DNA from: Betaproteobacteria bacterium
GTDB taxonomy: Bacteria; Pseudomonadota; Gammaproteobacteria; Burkholderiales; Rhodocyclaceae
DNA: 64,000 nt
Direction of reading: 5' to 3'
NCBI GenBank assembly: GCA_009782565.1
Contig: WRIU01000003.1
Coordinates: 124,001 to 188,000, forward strand
Made by a program: the position numbers and the translations under genes
Notes under the pieces: generated by a model
What the model was told of the DNA's origin: nothing
Databases searched by the model: none
Seen by the model: the letters and a program-made list of their open reading frames with translations, nothing else
In this document: piece after piece, positions 35,692-44,897 of the stretch
Position numbering within the stretch: position 1 is the stretch's first letter
Layout of the letters: each line of letters opens with the position of its first letter

Positions 35692-37007
35692 AAATATCCG
35701 TCTGGAAACTCATCAGTTGGCTGCCGTTATTGCTTTTACTGGCACTTTGCCTGTGGATCTTCAATAGCGTCGAATACGTCGAAGAGAAAATAACCGTCGG
35801 TTTTCAAGGATCCGCGGCGCGTAACCCATTGCTCGCCGCCGGTCGGCTGTCCGAGCGTTACGGCGCGACCGCGCGCTATGTTTCCGCTTACACCAAGCCT
35901 CCCTTATCCGGCACCACGCTGGTATTTACCGCGCCGCGCGACCGGCTTACGCCGGAGCAAAACGGTGCATTACTGGACTGGGTTGCAAAAAAGGGCGGCC
36001 ACCTGCTCGTTTCCCCGCAATATCAGAGCCAAGATATACGCCACATGAAGCGCAAAAGAAATAAAACGGATCAAGATCCGTTGCTGGACTCATTTGGAAT
36101 CTCCGTCAAGTACTTTCCTGAAAGCGATAGTAAACAACAGCTACCCGCAACCGGGGAACCTTCTGCTGAACCAGAACAGTATCCACGCAATCCGGATGGT
36201 GCTTCCGAACCCTACTCCTATCTGCTGCGGCAAATCATCCACCCGGCACTGAAGCCCCAAATCATCGAATTGCCCGACGGGACCCGTCTGAAAGCCGGTT
36301 TCGATTCGCAATGGCGGCTTGAAGACATTGATGGAAACAGCGATTGGCGGATTTCGGACCCATCCGCAAACGCAAGAAAGCACAAAAATAAAGGCGACTA
36401 TGGCCTCAGCTATAAATATGGCGAAGGGCGCGTTACGGTTCTTGCCAATCTCGATTTCATCAACAATGGCGCGATTGGCAACGACGATCACGCTGCACTT
36501 TTTGCCTATCTGGTTTCATTGGCGAAAGGCCAGGACATCTGGTTTGTTCACGGTACCGACGTACCTGCGCTCTGGCGCTGGCTCGTCGACTATGCCGGGG
36601 CGGTTCTCATTGCCGCCGCCCTGCTGTTGATCGCCTGGCTGTGGATGATCTCGCGGCGTTTTGGCCCCTTGCTGCCTGCCCGTTCTGTCGTACGCCGCAG
36701 TATCGTCGAACATGTAGCTGCCAGCGCGCGTTATTTATGGCGCTGCAAACAGGGGCAAGCGCTTTACCGGATACTTTGCGACGATTTTTATAAACGGGCT
36801 TACCTGCGCCATCCTCATTGGAGCCGGTTATCCGTACCGGAGTTGAATCGACAGATCGTCCTTTTCGTGCACGAAACCCGGATTCCGCAATTCTCCAGCC
36901 TGACTGAACATGCTGTCGGACATCTGCTCGACACCAGCCTCCCCCGCAACGAAAACCAGTTTGCCGCCGACTCACAGCTTTTAGACATCCTTCGGAATAA
37001 ACTATGA
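35688..37007 (+). CDS. DUF4350 domain membrane protein
   Basis: The 439-residue protein starts at ATG 35688, overlapping the DUF4129 stop as ATGA. An N-terminal helix (LISWLPLLLLLALCLWIF) is followed by a periplasmic region with ARNPLLAAGRLSERYGATARYV, the DUF4350 signature that resembles a glutamine-amidotransferase-like fold. A second helix lies at about 300-322 (AGAVLIAAALLLIAWLWMI) and a cytoplasmic tail of about 110 residues closes it. It is the usual neighbour of MoxR ATPases in this operon type. An insert rich in Lys/Asp/Glu (about 118-165) breaks the periplasmic domain. Confidence 0.85.
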   Translation: MKISVWKLISWLPLLLLLALCLWIFNSVEYVEEKITVGFQGSAARNPLLAAGRLSERYGATARYVSAYTKPPLSGTTLVFTAPRDRLTPEQNGALLDWVAKKGGHLLVSPQYQSQDIRHMKRKRNKTDQDPLLDSFGISVKYFPESDSKQQLPATGEPSAEPEQYPRNPDGASEPYSYLLRQIIHPALKPQIIELPDGTRLKAGFDSQWRLEDIDGNSDWRISDPSANARKHKNKGDYGLSYKYGEGRVTVLANLDFINNGAIGNDDHAALFAYLVSLAKGQDIWFVHGTDVPALWRWLVDYAGAVLIAAALLLIAWLWMISRRFGPLLPARSVVRRSIVEHVAASARYLWRCKQGQALYRILCDDFYKRAYLRHPHWSRLSVPELNRQIVLFVHETRIPQFSSLTEHAVGHLLDTSLPRNENQFAADSQLLDILRNKL

Positions 37008-38029
37008 ACGACACCTCTGCTCAAAACATGCCTACCCCGGAACCTCCAGCCCCTATGATTGCCATGCAGGAGAATCTGGAAAAAATCTATCGCCTCGCGC
37101 AACGCGTGAGAGAAGAGATCAGCCGTGCGCTGATCGGCCAGGAAGCCGCGTTGCATCACACGCTAATTGCCCTGTTCGCTGGCGGGCATGTGCTGATCGA
37201 AGGGGTTCCGGGCTTGGGAAAAACCCTGCTTTTCCGCGCGCTGGCGCAAACTTTCAACGGCAGCTTTTCGCGTATCCAGTTTACGCCCGACCTGATGCCA
37301 TCGGATGTCACCGGCCATGCGCTTTACGATTTCAAGGCGCAGGAATTCAGAATCCGCCGCGGCCCGGTATTCGCTCACCTGCTGCTGGCCGATGAAATCA
37401 ACCGCGCGCCAGCCAAAACCCAGGCCGCACTGCTCGAAGCCATGCAGGAACAACAAGTCACCATCGAAGGCGAGGCGTATGCCCTGCCGCGCCCGTTCAT
37501 GGTCATGGCGACACAGAACCCGATTGAACAGGAAGGCACTTATCCGCTGCCGGAAGCGCAACTCGACCGCTTTCTGTTCAAGGTGCTCATCGACTACCCG
37601 ACGTTCGACGAAGAGCGGCGCATGCTTGAGACAGTCACACGCAACCAGGTTGGCGATGCCCTCAATGTCGCTGCCGTACAGACCATCATTTCGCCACAGG
37701 CGATTGCGTCAATCCAGCAAATTACGGCACAGATCACCGTTGACTCGCGCATCGCCGATTATGCTACACGCATAGTAAGGGCTACGCGCGATTGGACGGG
37801 CTTCCTGATCGGCGCGGGGCCGCGTGGCTCGATTGCGCTGATCCGCGCGGCCCGGGCTGCCGCCGTGCTGGCCGAGCGCGATTTTGTCACCCCGGATGAC
37901 ATCAAAACCGTCGCGCTACCCGCGTTGCGTCACCGCGTCACCCTATCACCGGATTTCGAAATGGAAGGCCGCAAAGCCGACCAGTTGCTCAATGCCCTGC
38001 TCGAACACGTCGAAGCGCCGCGCCAATGA
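37004..38029 (+). CDS. MoxR-family AAA+ ATPase
   Basis: MoxR AAA+ ATPases act as chaperones, often activating proteins with VWA-type domains. This one has 341 residues. Walker A is GVPGLGKT (about 67-74), Walker B is LLLADEINRAPAKTQAALLEAMQE, and sensor 1 is FMVMATQNPIEQEGTYPLPEAQLDRF, all textbook MoxR. The C-terminal lid has RGSIALIRAARAAAVLAERDFVTPDDIK. It is flanked by DUF4350 and DUF58 genes with 4-bp overlaps, so the DUF58 protein is the likely partner. Confidence 0.95.
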   Translation: MNDTSAQNMPTPEPPAPMIAMQENLEKIYRLAQRVREEISRALIGQEAALHHTLIALFAGGHVLIEGVPGLGKTLLFRALAQTFNGSFSRIQFTPDLMPSDVTGHALYDFKAQEFRIRRGPVFAHLLLADEINRAPAKTQAALLEAMQEQQVTIEGEAYALPRPFMVMATQNPIEQEGTYPLPEAQLDRFLFKVLIDYPTFDEERRMLETVTRNQVGDALNVAAVQTIISPQAIASIQQITAQITVDSRIADYATRIVRATRDWTGFLIGAGPRGSIALIRAARAAAVLAERDFVTPDDIKTVALPALRHRVTLSPDFEMEGRKADQLLNALLEHVEAPRQ

Positions 38030-39333
38030 GACCTGCTCCCCGCCTGTTCTGGCTCCTTGCCGGATGGTTGGCCTGGGCCGTGCTTGCCTCCTTCTGGCCG
38101 GAACTGGTCACGCCCTGGGCGGCTGGCGGCATCGTGCTTTTGCTGCTCGTTGCGCTGGATGGCTGGCAAGCGTGGCGTAAAACACCACCGCGCATCGCCC
38201 GCAAGGCGGCTCATTCCCTGCCGGTCGGCGCTTGGCACGAAGTCCTGCTTGAGATCGACAATCCACTGCCTCGAAAGAGCGTCATCCGCATTTTCGACCA
38301 TTATCCATCGGCCTGCGAGATGGAGGGTTTGCCATTTACCTTTACCCTCGCGCCGCAAACCCGCGCCAAGGCACCCTACCGCTTGCGCTTCACGGCGCGC
38401 GGCGAGCATTCTTTCGCCGGTATCGAGGCACTGGTCGATTCCCCGTTCGGCCTCCTGCGCCGCCGCGTGTTCATTGATGCGCCGCATCGTGCACGCGTCT
38501 ATCCCAATTTTGCCGCCATAGCCAAATACGCCCTGCTCGCTACCGATAATCACCTGAGCCAAATCGGCGTGCGCCAGCGCCGCCGCCGTGGCGAAGGGAT
38601 GTCTTTCCACCAGTTGCGCGAATACCGCGAAGGCGATACGCCGCGCCAGATTGACTGGAAAGCCACTGCCCGCGTCAATAAACTGACTTCCCGCGAATAC
38701 CAGGACGAACGCGACCAACAGATCATGTTCCTGCTCGATTGCGGCAACCGCATGCGCGCCAGGGAAGAAGGGGCGCTGTCACATTTCGACGAGGCACTCA
38801 ACGCGCTATTGCTGCTCGCTCACGTTGCCTTGCGGCAGGGCGATGCCGTTGGCTGCATGAGTTTCGGCCACGACACCCGCCTGATTCCCGCGCGTAAGGG
38901 CCATGCCACATTGAATGTTCTGATGGAGCGGCTCTTCGACCTGGAACCGGGCAGCAACTCGCCCGATTACCGTAGCGCAGCCACGCACATCGCGCAAACC
39001 GTACGCAAACGCTCGCTCGTGCTGATCCTGACCAATCTGCGCGACGAAGACGATGAGGAACTACGCGATGCCATCGCAGTGCTGCGCCGTCGCCATCTAG
39101 TATTGCTGGCCAGCCTGCGCGAAACTGCCGTGCAACATCTGATCGAGAAACCGCGCAACACGTTCGAGGCTGCGCTCGAAGCCGCTGCCGCGCTACAATA
39201 CATCGGCATCCGCTCTGCTGCCATTGAACGACTGAGACGCAGTGGTGCACATGTGCTCGACGTCACTCCAACGGCGCTGCCGATCGCGCTGGTCAACCGC
39301 TATCTGGACTTCAAACGTAGCGGTGCCTTATAG
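38026..39333 (+). CDS. DUF58 (VWA-like) protein, putative MoxR partner
   Basis: The 435-residue protein has one or two hydrophobic N-terminal helices (LFWLLAGWLAWAVLASF, GIVLLLLVALDG) and an Ig-like middle. The DUF58 signature is YREGDTPRQIDWKATAR (about 201-217). A VWA-like domain follows with MFLLDCGNRMRA, where D-x-G-x-x-M replaces the classical DxSxS MIDAS, and LVLILTNLRDEDDEEL. Loss of the strict MIDAS is common in DUF58. It ends the seven-gene operon; the rsfS start lies 62 bp further. Confidence 0.92.
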   Translation: MRPAPRLFWLLAGWLAWAVLASFWPELVTPWAAGGIVLLLLVALDGWQAWRKTPPRIARKAAHSLPVGAWHEVLLEIDNPLPRKSVIRIFDHYPSACEMEGLPFTFTLAPQTRAKAPYRLRFTARGEHSFAGIEALVDSPFGLLRRRVFIDAPHRARVYPNFAAIAKYALLATDNHLSQIGVRQRRRRGEGMSFHQLREYREGDTPRQIDWKATARVNKLTSREYQDERDQQIMFLLDCGNRMRAREEGALSHFDEALNALLLLAHVALRQGDAVGCMSFGHDTRLIPARKGHATLNVLMERLFDLEPGSNSPDYRSAATHIAQTVRKRSLVLILTNLRDEDDEELRDAIAVLRRRHLVLLASLRETAVQHLIEKPRNTFEAALEAAAALQYIGIRSAAIERLRRSGAHVLDVTPTALPIALVNRYLDFKRSGAL

Positions 39334-39395
39334 AAACCCGGCCAAGCGGTAATATCAGCCTTTACAACCCCTTTCATCCACAGCATGAATGAAGA

Positions 39396-39755
39396 ATGAA
39401 CATATCCGACCTGGAACAGATCGTCATCAACGCCCTTGAGGACATCAAAGCGCGTGACATCGAAGTCATCGACACTTCCCGCCTCACCTCACAATTTGAG
39501 CGCATCATCGTTGCCAGCGGCGATTCCGGCCGACAGACACGGGCGCTCGCGCACAATGTTCTGGATCGCGCGTACTCGGCGGGAATCAAGCCGCTCGGCA
39601 TCGAAGGCGAGGAGAACGGCGAGTGGGTGCTGGTCGATCTGGGTGAAATCGTGGTTCATGTCATGCAGCCCGCCATCCGCGCCTATTACCGTCTCGAAGA
39701 ACTCTGGACAACCGCCCTGCCCCACCGCACCGCCACGAACACCGCAGGAGCATGA
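39396..39755 (+). CDS. rsfS: Ribosomal silencing factor RsfS
   Basis: RsfS binds ribosomal protein L14 and blocks 30S-50S joining when nutrients are short. The 119-residue protein shows the family blocks IEVIDTSRLTSQFERIIVASGDSGRQ and GEENGEWVLVDLGEIVVHVMQP. It is followed after 3 bp by rlmH, a pairing conserved across bacteria. The usual upstream nadD is absent here, replaced by the MoxR operon. Confidence 0.97.
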   Translation: MNISDLEQIVINALEDIKARDIEVIDTSRLTSQFERIIVASGDSGRQTRALAHNVLDRAYSAGIKPLGIEGEENGEWVLVDLGEIVVHVMQPAIRAYYRLEELWTTALPHRTATNTAGA

Positions 39756-39758
39756 AAC

Positions 39759-40229
39759 GTGAGGCTTGTCGTCGTCGCCGTCGGCCATCGCATGCCCGCC
39801 TGGACTCAAGCCGGTTTCGATGACTTCGCCCGCCGCATGCCGCGTGAGTTGCCGCTTGAACTGATCGAGGTCAAAGCCGAAGCGCGCAACGCAGGGAAAA
39901 CGCCGCTGATGATGATGGAAGCCGAAGCAGCCCGCATCGAAGCCGCCCTGCCGCCGCGTTGCCGCAGGGTGGTCCTCGATGAACGTGGTACTGATTTCAC
40001 CAGCATGGCGCTGGCGCGTCGCCTTGAAGAATGGCGTGGCGGCGGCGAGGATATCGCTTTCATCATCGGCGGGCCGGATGGCCTCGCCCCGGCGTTCAAG
40101 GCACTCGCGCATGAATCCATCCGGCTTTCCAGCCTCACCCTGCCCCACGCGCTCGTGCGCCCGTTGCTTGCCGAAGCGCTCTACCGGGCATGGAGCATCA
40201 CGCGCCACCATCCCTATCATCGTGAGTAA
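39759..40229 (+). CDS. rlmH: 23S rRNA (pseudouridine-1915-N3)-methyltransferase
   Basis: RlmH is the SPOUT enzyme that methylates pseudouridine 1915 in helix 69 of 23S rRNA on the 70S ribosome. It has 156 residues and starts at GTG 39759, just after the rsfS stop; no ATG fits the family start [13 protein letters not shown]. Signatures are [12 protein letters not shown] and the knot [11 protein letters not shown], with the C-terminal [20 protein letters not shown] and HPYHRE ending. It lies 3 bp before maf. Confidence 0.97.
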   Translation: MRLVVVAVGHRMPAWTQAGFDDFARRMPRELPLELIEVKAEARNAGKTPLMMMEAEAARIEAALPPRCRRVVLDERGTDFTSMALARRLEEWRGGGEDIAFIIGGPDGLAPAFKALAHESIRLSSLTLPHALVRPLLAEALYRAWSITRHHPYHRE

Positions 40230-40232
40230 GAG

Positions 40233-40895
40233 ATGAGAGAAGTGTCAATCGCACCAGCGACTCTTTCCAGCATCTATCTTGCCTCTTCCAGCCCTCGCCG
40301 CCGTGATCTGCTGCACCAGATCGGCGTACAGTTCGACGTGCTGGCTTTTCGCTCCGGCGAACGCGGCCTGGACGTCGATGTCGACGAAACGCCGCTTCTG
40401 GGCGAATCTCCTGAGCGCTACGTTGAGCGCGTGGCACTCAGCAAAGCACATGCCGGCATGCGACGGTCGCTCTGGCGCGGACTACCGCGCCATCCTGTGT
40501 TGGCAGCCGATACCGTAATCAATATCGATGGCTGCATCATCGGCAAACCTGTCGACGCCGACGACGCAAACGCCATTCTTTGGCGTCTCTCCGGTCGCAG
40601 CCACCACGTCCTGACCGCTATCGCAATCAGCAACGGCAGGCGCACCCAATCGCGCCTCTCAGTAAGCGAAGTAACATTCCGCCCACTCACCCAGGACGAC
40701 ATCCGCCGCTACATTGCGACTGGCGAGCCGATGGACAAAGCGGGAGCCTACGGCATACAGGGCCGCGCGGCGGCCTTCATCACGGAAATCCGTGGCAGCT
40801 ACTCCGGCATCATGGGATTGCCGCTGTTCGAGACAGCTTCCCTGCTGGAAGTTTTCGGTTATCAATACGAACCTGCCGAAAACATTACGCCCTAA
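40233..40895 (+). CDS. maf: Maf-family nucleotide pyrophosphatase (YhdE type)
   Basis: Maf proteins hydrolyse non-canonical or pyrimidine nucleoside triphosphates. This 220-residue member has YLASSSPRRRDLLHQIGV, the catalytic VLAADTVINIDG (Asp of the active site), and a C-terminal DKAGAYGIQGRAAAFITEIRGSYSGIMGLPLFET typical of the dTTP/UTP-specific YhdE branch. The stop codon overlaps that of the convergent decarboxylase by 4 bp. A second Maf protein, of the YceF branch, is encoded at 63107-63703. Confidence 0.95.
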   Translation: MREVSIAPATLSSIYLASSSPRRRDLLHQIGVQFDVLAFRSGERGLDVDVDETPLLGESPERYVERVALSKAHAGMRRSLWRGLPRHPVLAADTVINIDGCIIGKPVDADDANAILWRLSGRSHHVLTAIAISNGRRTQSRLSVSEVTFRPLTQDDIRRYIATGEPMDKAGAYGIQGRAAAFITEIRGSYSGIMGLPLFETASLLEVFGYQYEPAENITP

Positions 40896-43138
40896 CCGTC
40901 CCTTACGCAGTCGACGTAATACCTGCCATCCTCCCCTTTCACCAACCCGTGAATGTCCGTCTCGAAACCGGGGAATGCGGCGTTGAAGTCGCGCGCAAAG
41001 GCAAGGTAGCGAACGATGATGGCGTTGAAACGCTCGCCCGGAATGAGCAGCGGGATACCCGGCGGATAGGGCGTCACCAGCATTGCCGTCACCCGCCCTT
41101 CCAGATCGTCGAGCCTCACCCGCTCGATTTCGCGGTGTGCCATGCGGGCAAAGGCATCAGCAGGCTTCATGACCGGAGTCATGTCGGAGAGATACATCTC
41201 GGTGGTCAGGCGCGCGACATCGTGCTTCTTGTAGAACTGGTGTATCTCGTCACACAACTCTTTGAGGCCGACCCGCTCATATTTCGGATGCCGCGCGATG
41301 AATTCGGGCATCACGCGCCATAGCGGTTGATTGCTGTCGTAGTCGTCCTTGAATTGCTGCAACTCTGTGAGCATCGTATTCCAGCGGCCTTTGGTGATGC
41401 CGATGGTAAACATGATGAAGAACGAATACAGCCCGGTTTTTTCAACGATGATGCCGTGTTCGGCCAGATACTTGGTGACGATTGCGGCCGGGATGCCGGC
41501 ATGGTCGGCAAAGTCGCCATCGACATCGAGCCCCGGCGTGATGATGGTGGCCTTGATCGGGTCGAGCATATTGAACCCCGGCGCAAGGTCGCCGAAACCG
41601 TGCCAGCGTTCGTTGGCGCGCAGCATCCAATCCTCTTGGTTGAGCAAGCTGTCGTCGTCGAGATGATCCGAACCCCAAACCTGAAACCACCAGTCATTCA
41701 TGCCATAGTCGCCGCCCACTTTCCGCATGGCGCGGCGGAACTCGATGGCTTCGGCCAGCGACTCATTGACCAGCGCCGTCCCGCCGGGCGCTTCCATCAT
41801 CGCCGCTGCCACGTCGCAGGACGCGATAATCGCGTACTGCGGCGAAGTCGATGTGTGCATCAAATAGGCTTCATTGAAGATGTCGCGGTCGAGTTGACGG
41901 GTCTCTGAATTTTGCACAAGGATTTGGGAGGCCTGCGACAATCCGGCGAGCAACTTGTGGGTCGATTGGGTAGAGAAAACCATCGAATCCCGGCATCGCG
42001 GACGCCCTTCGCCTATGGCGTGATAATCGCCGTAGAAGTCGTGGAAGGCCGCATGCGGCAACCAGGCTTCGTCGAAATGCAGGGTGTCGATGTGACCGTC
42101 GAGCATCTGCTTGATGGTCTCGACGTTGTAGATCACCCCGTCGTAAGTCGACTGCGTAATGGTCAGGATGCGCGGTTTCTTATTCTTTGCCTCACGCGCA
42201 AAGGGGTTGGCTTCGATCTTCTTTTGGATGTTTTCAATGCGGAATTCTTCCAGCGGAATCGGGCCGATGATGCCGTAGTGATTGCGGGTCGGAGTCAGGA
42301 AAACCGGAACTGCGCCGGTCATGACAATAGAATGCAGCACCGATTTATGGCAGTTGCGATCCACCACCACGATGTCGCCGGGTGCGACCGCCGTATGCCA
42401 CACCATCTTGTTCGATGTCGACGTGCCGTTGGTAACGAAATAAAGATGGTCGCAATTAAAGATACGCGCCGCGTTGCGCTCGGAAGCCGCTACCGGGCCG
42501 GTGTGATCGAGTAATTGACCGAGTTCGTCGACCGCGTTGCACACATCGGCGCGCAACATGTTCTCGCCGAAAAACTGGTGGAACATCTGCCCGACCGGGC
42601 TTTTCAGGAAAGCGACGCCGCCCGAGTGCCCGGGGCAGTGCCAGGAATAGGAACTGTCGGCGGCGTAATGGGTTAGCGCGCGGAAAAACGGCGGCGGCAG
42701 CGAATCGAGATAATGCTTGGCCTCCCGCACCACGTAGCGGGCGATGAACTCCGGCGTGTCCTCGAACATGTGGATGAAGCCGTGCAACTCGCGCAGCACA
42801 TCGTTCGGAATATGCCGGGCGGTGCGGGTTTCGCCGTAGAGGAAGATAGGGATGTCGGTATTGCGGCGGCGGATAGCCTCGACGAACGCGCGCAAATCGT
42901 CGATGGCCTTGTCCGCAGCCTCGCGCGAAGTGAATTCATCGTCGTCGATGGACAGGATGAAGGCCGAGGCTCGGCTTTGCTGCTGCGCGAATGCGGTCAG
43001 GTCGCCGTAGCTGGTCACGCCCAGCACGTCCATGTCTTCCTTCCCGATGGCTTCGACCAGGGCGCGAATGTCCAGCCCGGAAGCGTTGTCGGATCGGAAG
43101 TCCTCGTCAATGATGATGATCGGGAAGTTGAATCGCAT
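40892..43138 (-). CDS. PLP-dependent Orn/Lys/Arg decarboxylase
   Basis: This is a class III (prokaryotic Orn/Lys/Arg) decarboxylase of 748 residues, with an N-terminal flavodoxin-like wing domain, the PLP core and a C-terminal domain. The PLP lysine sits in STQSTHKLLAGLSQ (about residue 385), the Asp that pairs with the pyridine nitrogen lies in LHFDEAWLPHAAF, and SYSWHCPGHSGG is the family's substrate-side block. The product is a diamine (cadaverine, putrescine or agmatine) depending on substrate, which I cannot decide. It shares a strand with dcd (44 bp upstream), a beta-proteobacterial pairing. Acid-response regulation is known for some relatives but nothing in this sequence shows it. Confidence 0.92.
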   Translation of the reverse strand: MRFNFPIIIIDEDFRSDNASGLDIRALVEAIGKEDMDVLGVTSYGDLTAFAQQQSRASAFILSIDDDEFTSREAADKAIDDLRAFVEAIRRRNTDIPIFLYGETRTARHIPNDVLRELHGFIHMFEDTPEFIARYVVREAKHYLDSLPPPFFRALTHYAADSSYSWHCPGHSGGVAFLKSPVGQMFHQFFGENMLRADVCNAVDELGQLLDHTGPVAASERNAARIFNCDHLYFVTNGTSTSNKMVWHTAVAPGDIVVVDRNCHKSVLHSIVMTGAVPVFLTPTRNHYGIIGPIPLEEFRIENIQKKIEANPFAREAKNKKPRILTITQSTYDGVIYNVETIKQMLDGHIDTLHFDEAWLPHAAFHDFYGDYHAIGEGRPRCRDSMVFSTQSTHKLLAGLSQASQILVQNSETRQLDRDIFNEAYLMHTSTSPQYAIIASCDVAAAMMEAPGGTALVNESLAEAIEFRRAMRKVGGDYGMNDWWFQVWGSDHLDDDSLLNQEDWMLRANERWHGFGDLAPGFNMLDPIKATIITPGLDVDGDFADHAGIPAAIVTKYLAEHGIIVEKTGLYSFFIMFTIGITKGRWNTMLTELQQFKDDYDSNQPLWRVMPEFIARHPKYERVGLKELCDEIHQFYKKHDVARLTTEMYLSDMTPVMKPADAFARMAHREIERVRLDDLEGRVTAMLVTPYPPGIPLLIPGERFNAIIVRYLAFARDFNAAFPGFETDIHGLVKGEDGRYYVDCVRDG

Positions 43139-43182
43139 CTCGGTTTCCCCGGCGGACAGACAATGCCGCCCTCTGTGTGTCT

Positions 43183-43749
43183 TTAAATCTTCGGCAAAGT
43201 AACGCCAATCTGCCCCTGATACTTGCCGCCGCGATCTTTATACGAGGTTTCGCACACTTCATCGGATTCGAAGAACAGCACCTGCGCGCAACCCTCGCCC
43301 GCGTAGATTTTGGCGGGCAGCGGAGTCGTGTTCGAGAATTCCAGTGTAACGAAGCCTTCCCACTCCGGCTCGAAGGGAGTCACGTTCACGATGATGCCGC
43401 AACGCGCATAGGTGCTCTTACCCAGGCACACCGTAAGTACATTGCGCGGAATGCGGAAATACTCGACCGTGCGCGCCAGCGCGAAGGAATTGGGCGGGAT
43501 AATGCAGACTTCGGCGTCGATCTCCACGAAAGACTTGGGATCGAACGCCTTGGGGTCGACGACCGTGGAATTGATGTTGGTAAAAACCTTGAACTCCGGG
43601 GCGCAGCGAATATCGTAGCCGTAACTGGACGTGCCGTAAGAGACGATCTTGCGCCCCTCGACCTCCCGCACCAGATGCGGCTCGAACGGCTCGATCATGC
43701 CGTGCTGTTCGGCCATGCGGCGAATCCAGCGGTCGGATTTGATGGACAT
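43183..43749 (-). CDS. dcd: dCTP deaminase
   Basis: Dcd converts dCTP to dUTP and feeds thymidylate synthesis. The 188-residue protein begins at ATG 43749 ([13 protein letters not shown]), not the longer frame. Family blocks are [38 protein letters not shown] and [23 protein letters not shown], including the catalytic Glu. It lies in the same direction as the decarboxylase downstream. The 189-bp gap to sir2 upstream shows no gene and only a weak GC hairpin near 43913-43926. Confidence 0.97.
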   Translation of the reverse strand: MSIKSDRWIRRMAEQHGMIEPFEPHLVREVEGRKIVSYGTSSYGYDIRCAPEFKVFTNINSTVVDPKAFDPKSFVEIDAEVCIIPPNSFALARTVEYFRIPRNVLTVCLGKSTYARCGIIVNVTPFEPEWEGFVTLEFSNTTPLPAKIYAGEGCAQVLFFESDEVCETSYKDRGGKYQGQIGVTLPKI

Positions 43750-43938
43750 TGTGCTTCGCTCCAAGGCTGCTTTAAAAAGCGCGTAGTGTATGCGCGAGGG
43801 CGGGGAATGCAAGAGAAAAACGCCGGGACTGGAAAAACCTTTGACCTGCGAGCAACACCGTCCGGCACTGCTCCCTGGCCTCCCCTGCACATGAGTCGCA
43901 AGCTGCGGTGAACGCGCGTTTTCGCGCCATGCTCCGAC

Positions 43939-44790
43939 TTACGTTTCGGCAGGTAAAAAACCAGTCTCCACCAATGCCGACCGGATGCCTTCGAGTGCGG
44001 CGAGCGCCCCCATCGGTACACCGATATGCTTCGGCGAGGAAACAACTTTCGAGTCACGCAGATTGATACGGATGAGAGGGAAACCGCTACGCTCGCTCAT
44101 CATGCGAACCGTGGCAACGGACTTGCCCGCGCCCAGTTCGATCACGACGGGGTTCGATGCCGCTTCGCACCAAGCCGCAAAACGCGCTTCCTGCCGACCG
44201 CTACGCCATTCCAGCCAGTTCCAGTCGTTGAACATCAGGATGTTGGGCCGCGCCAACTCGCCGCAATTCGGGCAGCTTGGCCACGGCGGCGCAAGACGGC
44301 AGGTAGAAGGGTCGACAACTGGCTCGAACCCCTCCGCAGGCCAGATGCGGTCCGAACAGGGCGTGGCGCATTGCAGGTGATGGATCGAGCCGTGCACCTC
44401 GCAAATTGTCTCGTAGGCAAAGCCCGCTTTCTGGAAATGCCCATCCACATTGCTGGTAAACACGAAGGCTCCATCCGGCAAACGCGCCGCAATTTCCCGC
44501 AGGATAGTGAAACCATGATGCGGCTCCGCTTCCCGGTAGTGTTGCAGACGATGCCCATAAAACCCCCAGGCAAGGCCGGGATCGCGCGCAAACGCCCGTG
44601 GATTGGCGATTTCCTCGAAACGCAGCCTTGCTTGCCGCAAAGGCGGATAAGCACGCCAGAACCCTTCAGGCCCCCGAAAATCGGCTAACCCCGAATCAAC
44701 GCCCATCCCTGCGCCAGCAGCAATGAGCAGGCCGGAAGACCGAGCGATCCGCTCGGCACAGCGGAGGAAAAGAGAGGCGTCGGAAATCAT
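43939..44790 (-). CDS. Variant Sir2-family NAD+-dependent protein
   Basis: The 283-residue protein has a Rossmann-like Sir2 core. GAGMGVDSGLADFRG (about 26-40) replaces the usual GAGIS--SGIPDFRG, TSNVDGHFQKAGF matches TQNID-LH--AG, and the catalytic histidine is in CEVHGSIHHLQC. Two Cys pairs (C-ATPC and CPNC) could hold zinc. Instead of the acyl-lysine-binding RP-VV-FGE-- loop it has RPNILMFNDWNWLEWR, and GAGKSVATV replaces GTSL-V-P. It may be a deacylase with altered substrate or an NAD+-consuming enzyme. It diverges from uvrA across 107 bp. Confidence 0.85.
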   Translation of the reverse strand: MISDASLFLRCAERIARSSGLLIAAGAGMGVDSGLADFRGPEGFWRAYPPLRQARLRFEEIANPRAFARDPGLAWGFYGHRLQHYREAEPHHGFTILREIAARLPDGAFVFTSNVDGHFQKAGFAYETICEVHGSIHHLQCATPCSDRIWPAEGFEPVVDPSTCRLAPPWPSCPNCGELARPNILMFNDWNWLEWRSGRQEARFAAWCEAASNPVVIELGAGKSVATVRMMSERSGFPLIRINLRDSKVVSSPKHIGVPMGALAALEGIRSALVETGFLPAET

Positions 44791-44837
44791 GATTCGATGG
44801 TATCAGGACAGGAAACCATATCAAGTCAGGTTCTTGT

Positions 44838-44867
44838 TTGCGGGGAATTCAGATTCTCTTTTATAGT
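44838..44867 (+). promoter_or_regulatory. Possible uvrA promoter
   Basis: TTGCGG (44838-44843) and TATAGT (44862-44867) are 18 bp apart, 30 bp before the uvrA start. I looked for a LexA (SOS) box of the CTGT-N8-ACAG type in this interval and did not see one. Confidence 0.35.
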
Positions 44868-44897
44868 GCGTAATTTACCTGCCGTGCCGATCCCGAC

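Noticed and set aside
44791-44897. LexA/SOS box before uvrA
   Set aside because: No CTGT-N8-ACAG-type palindrome is visible in the interval.
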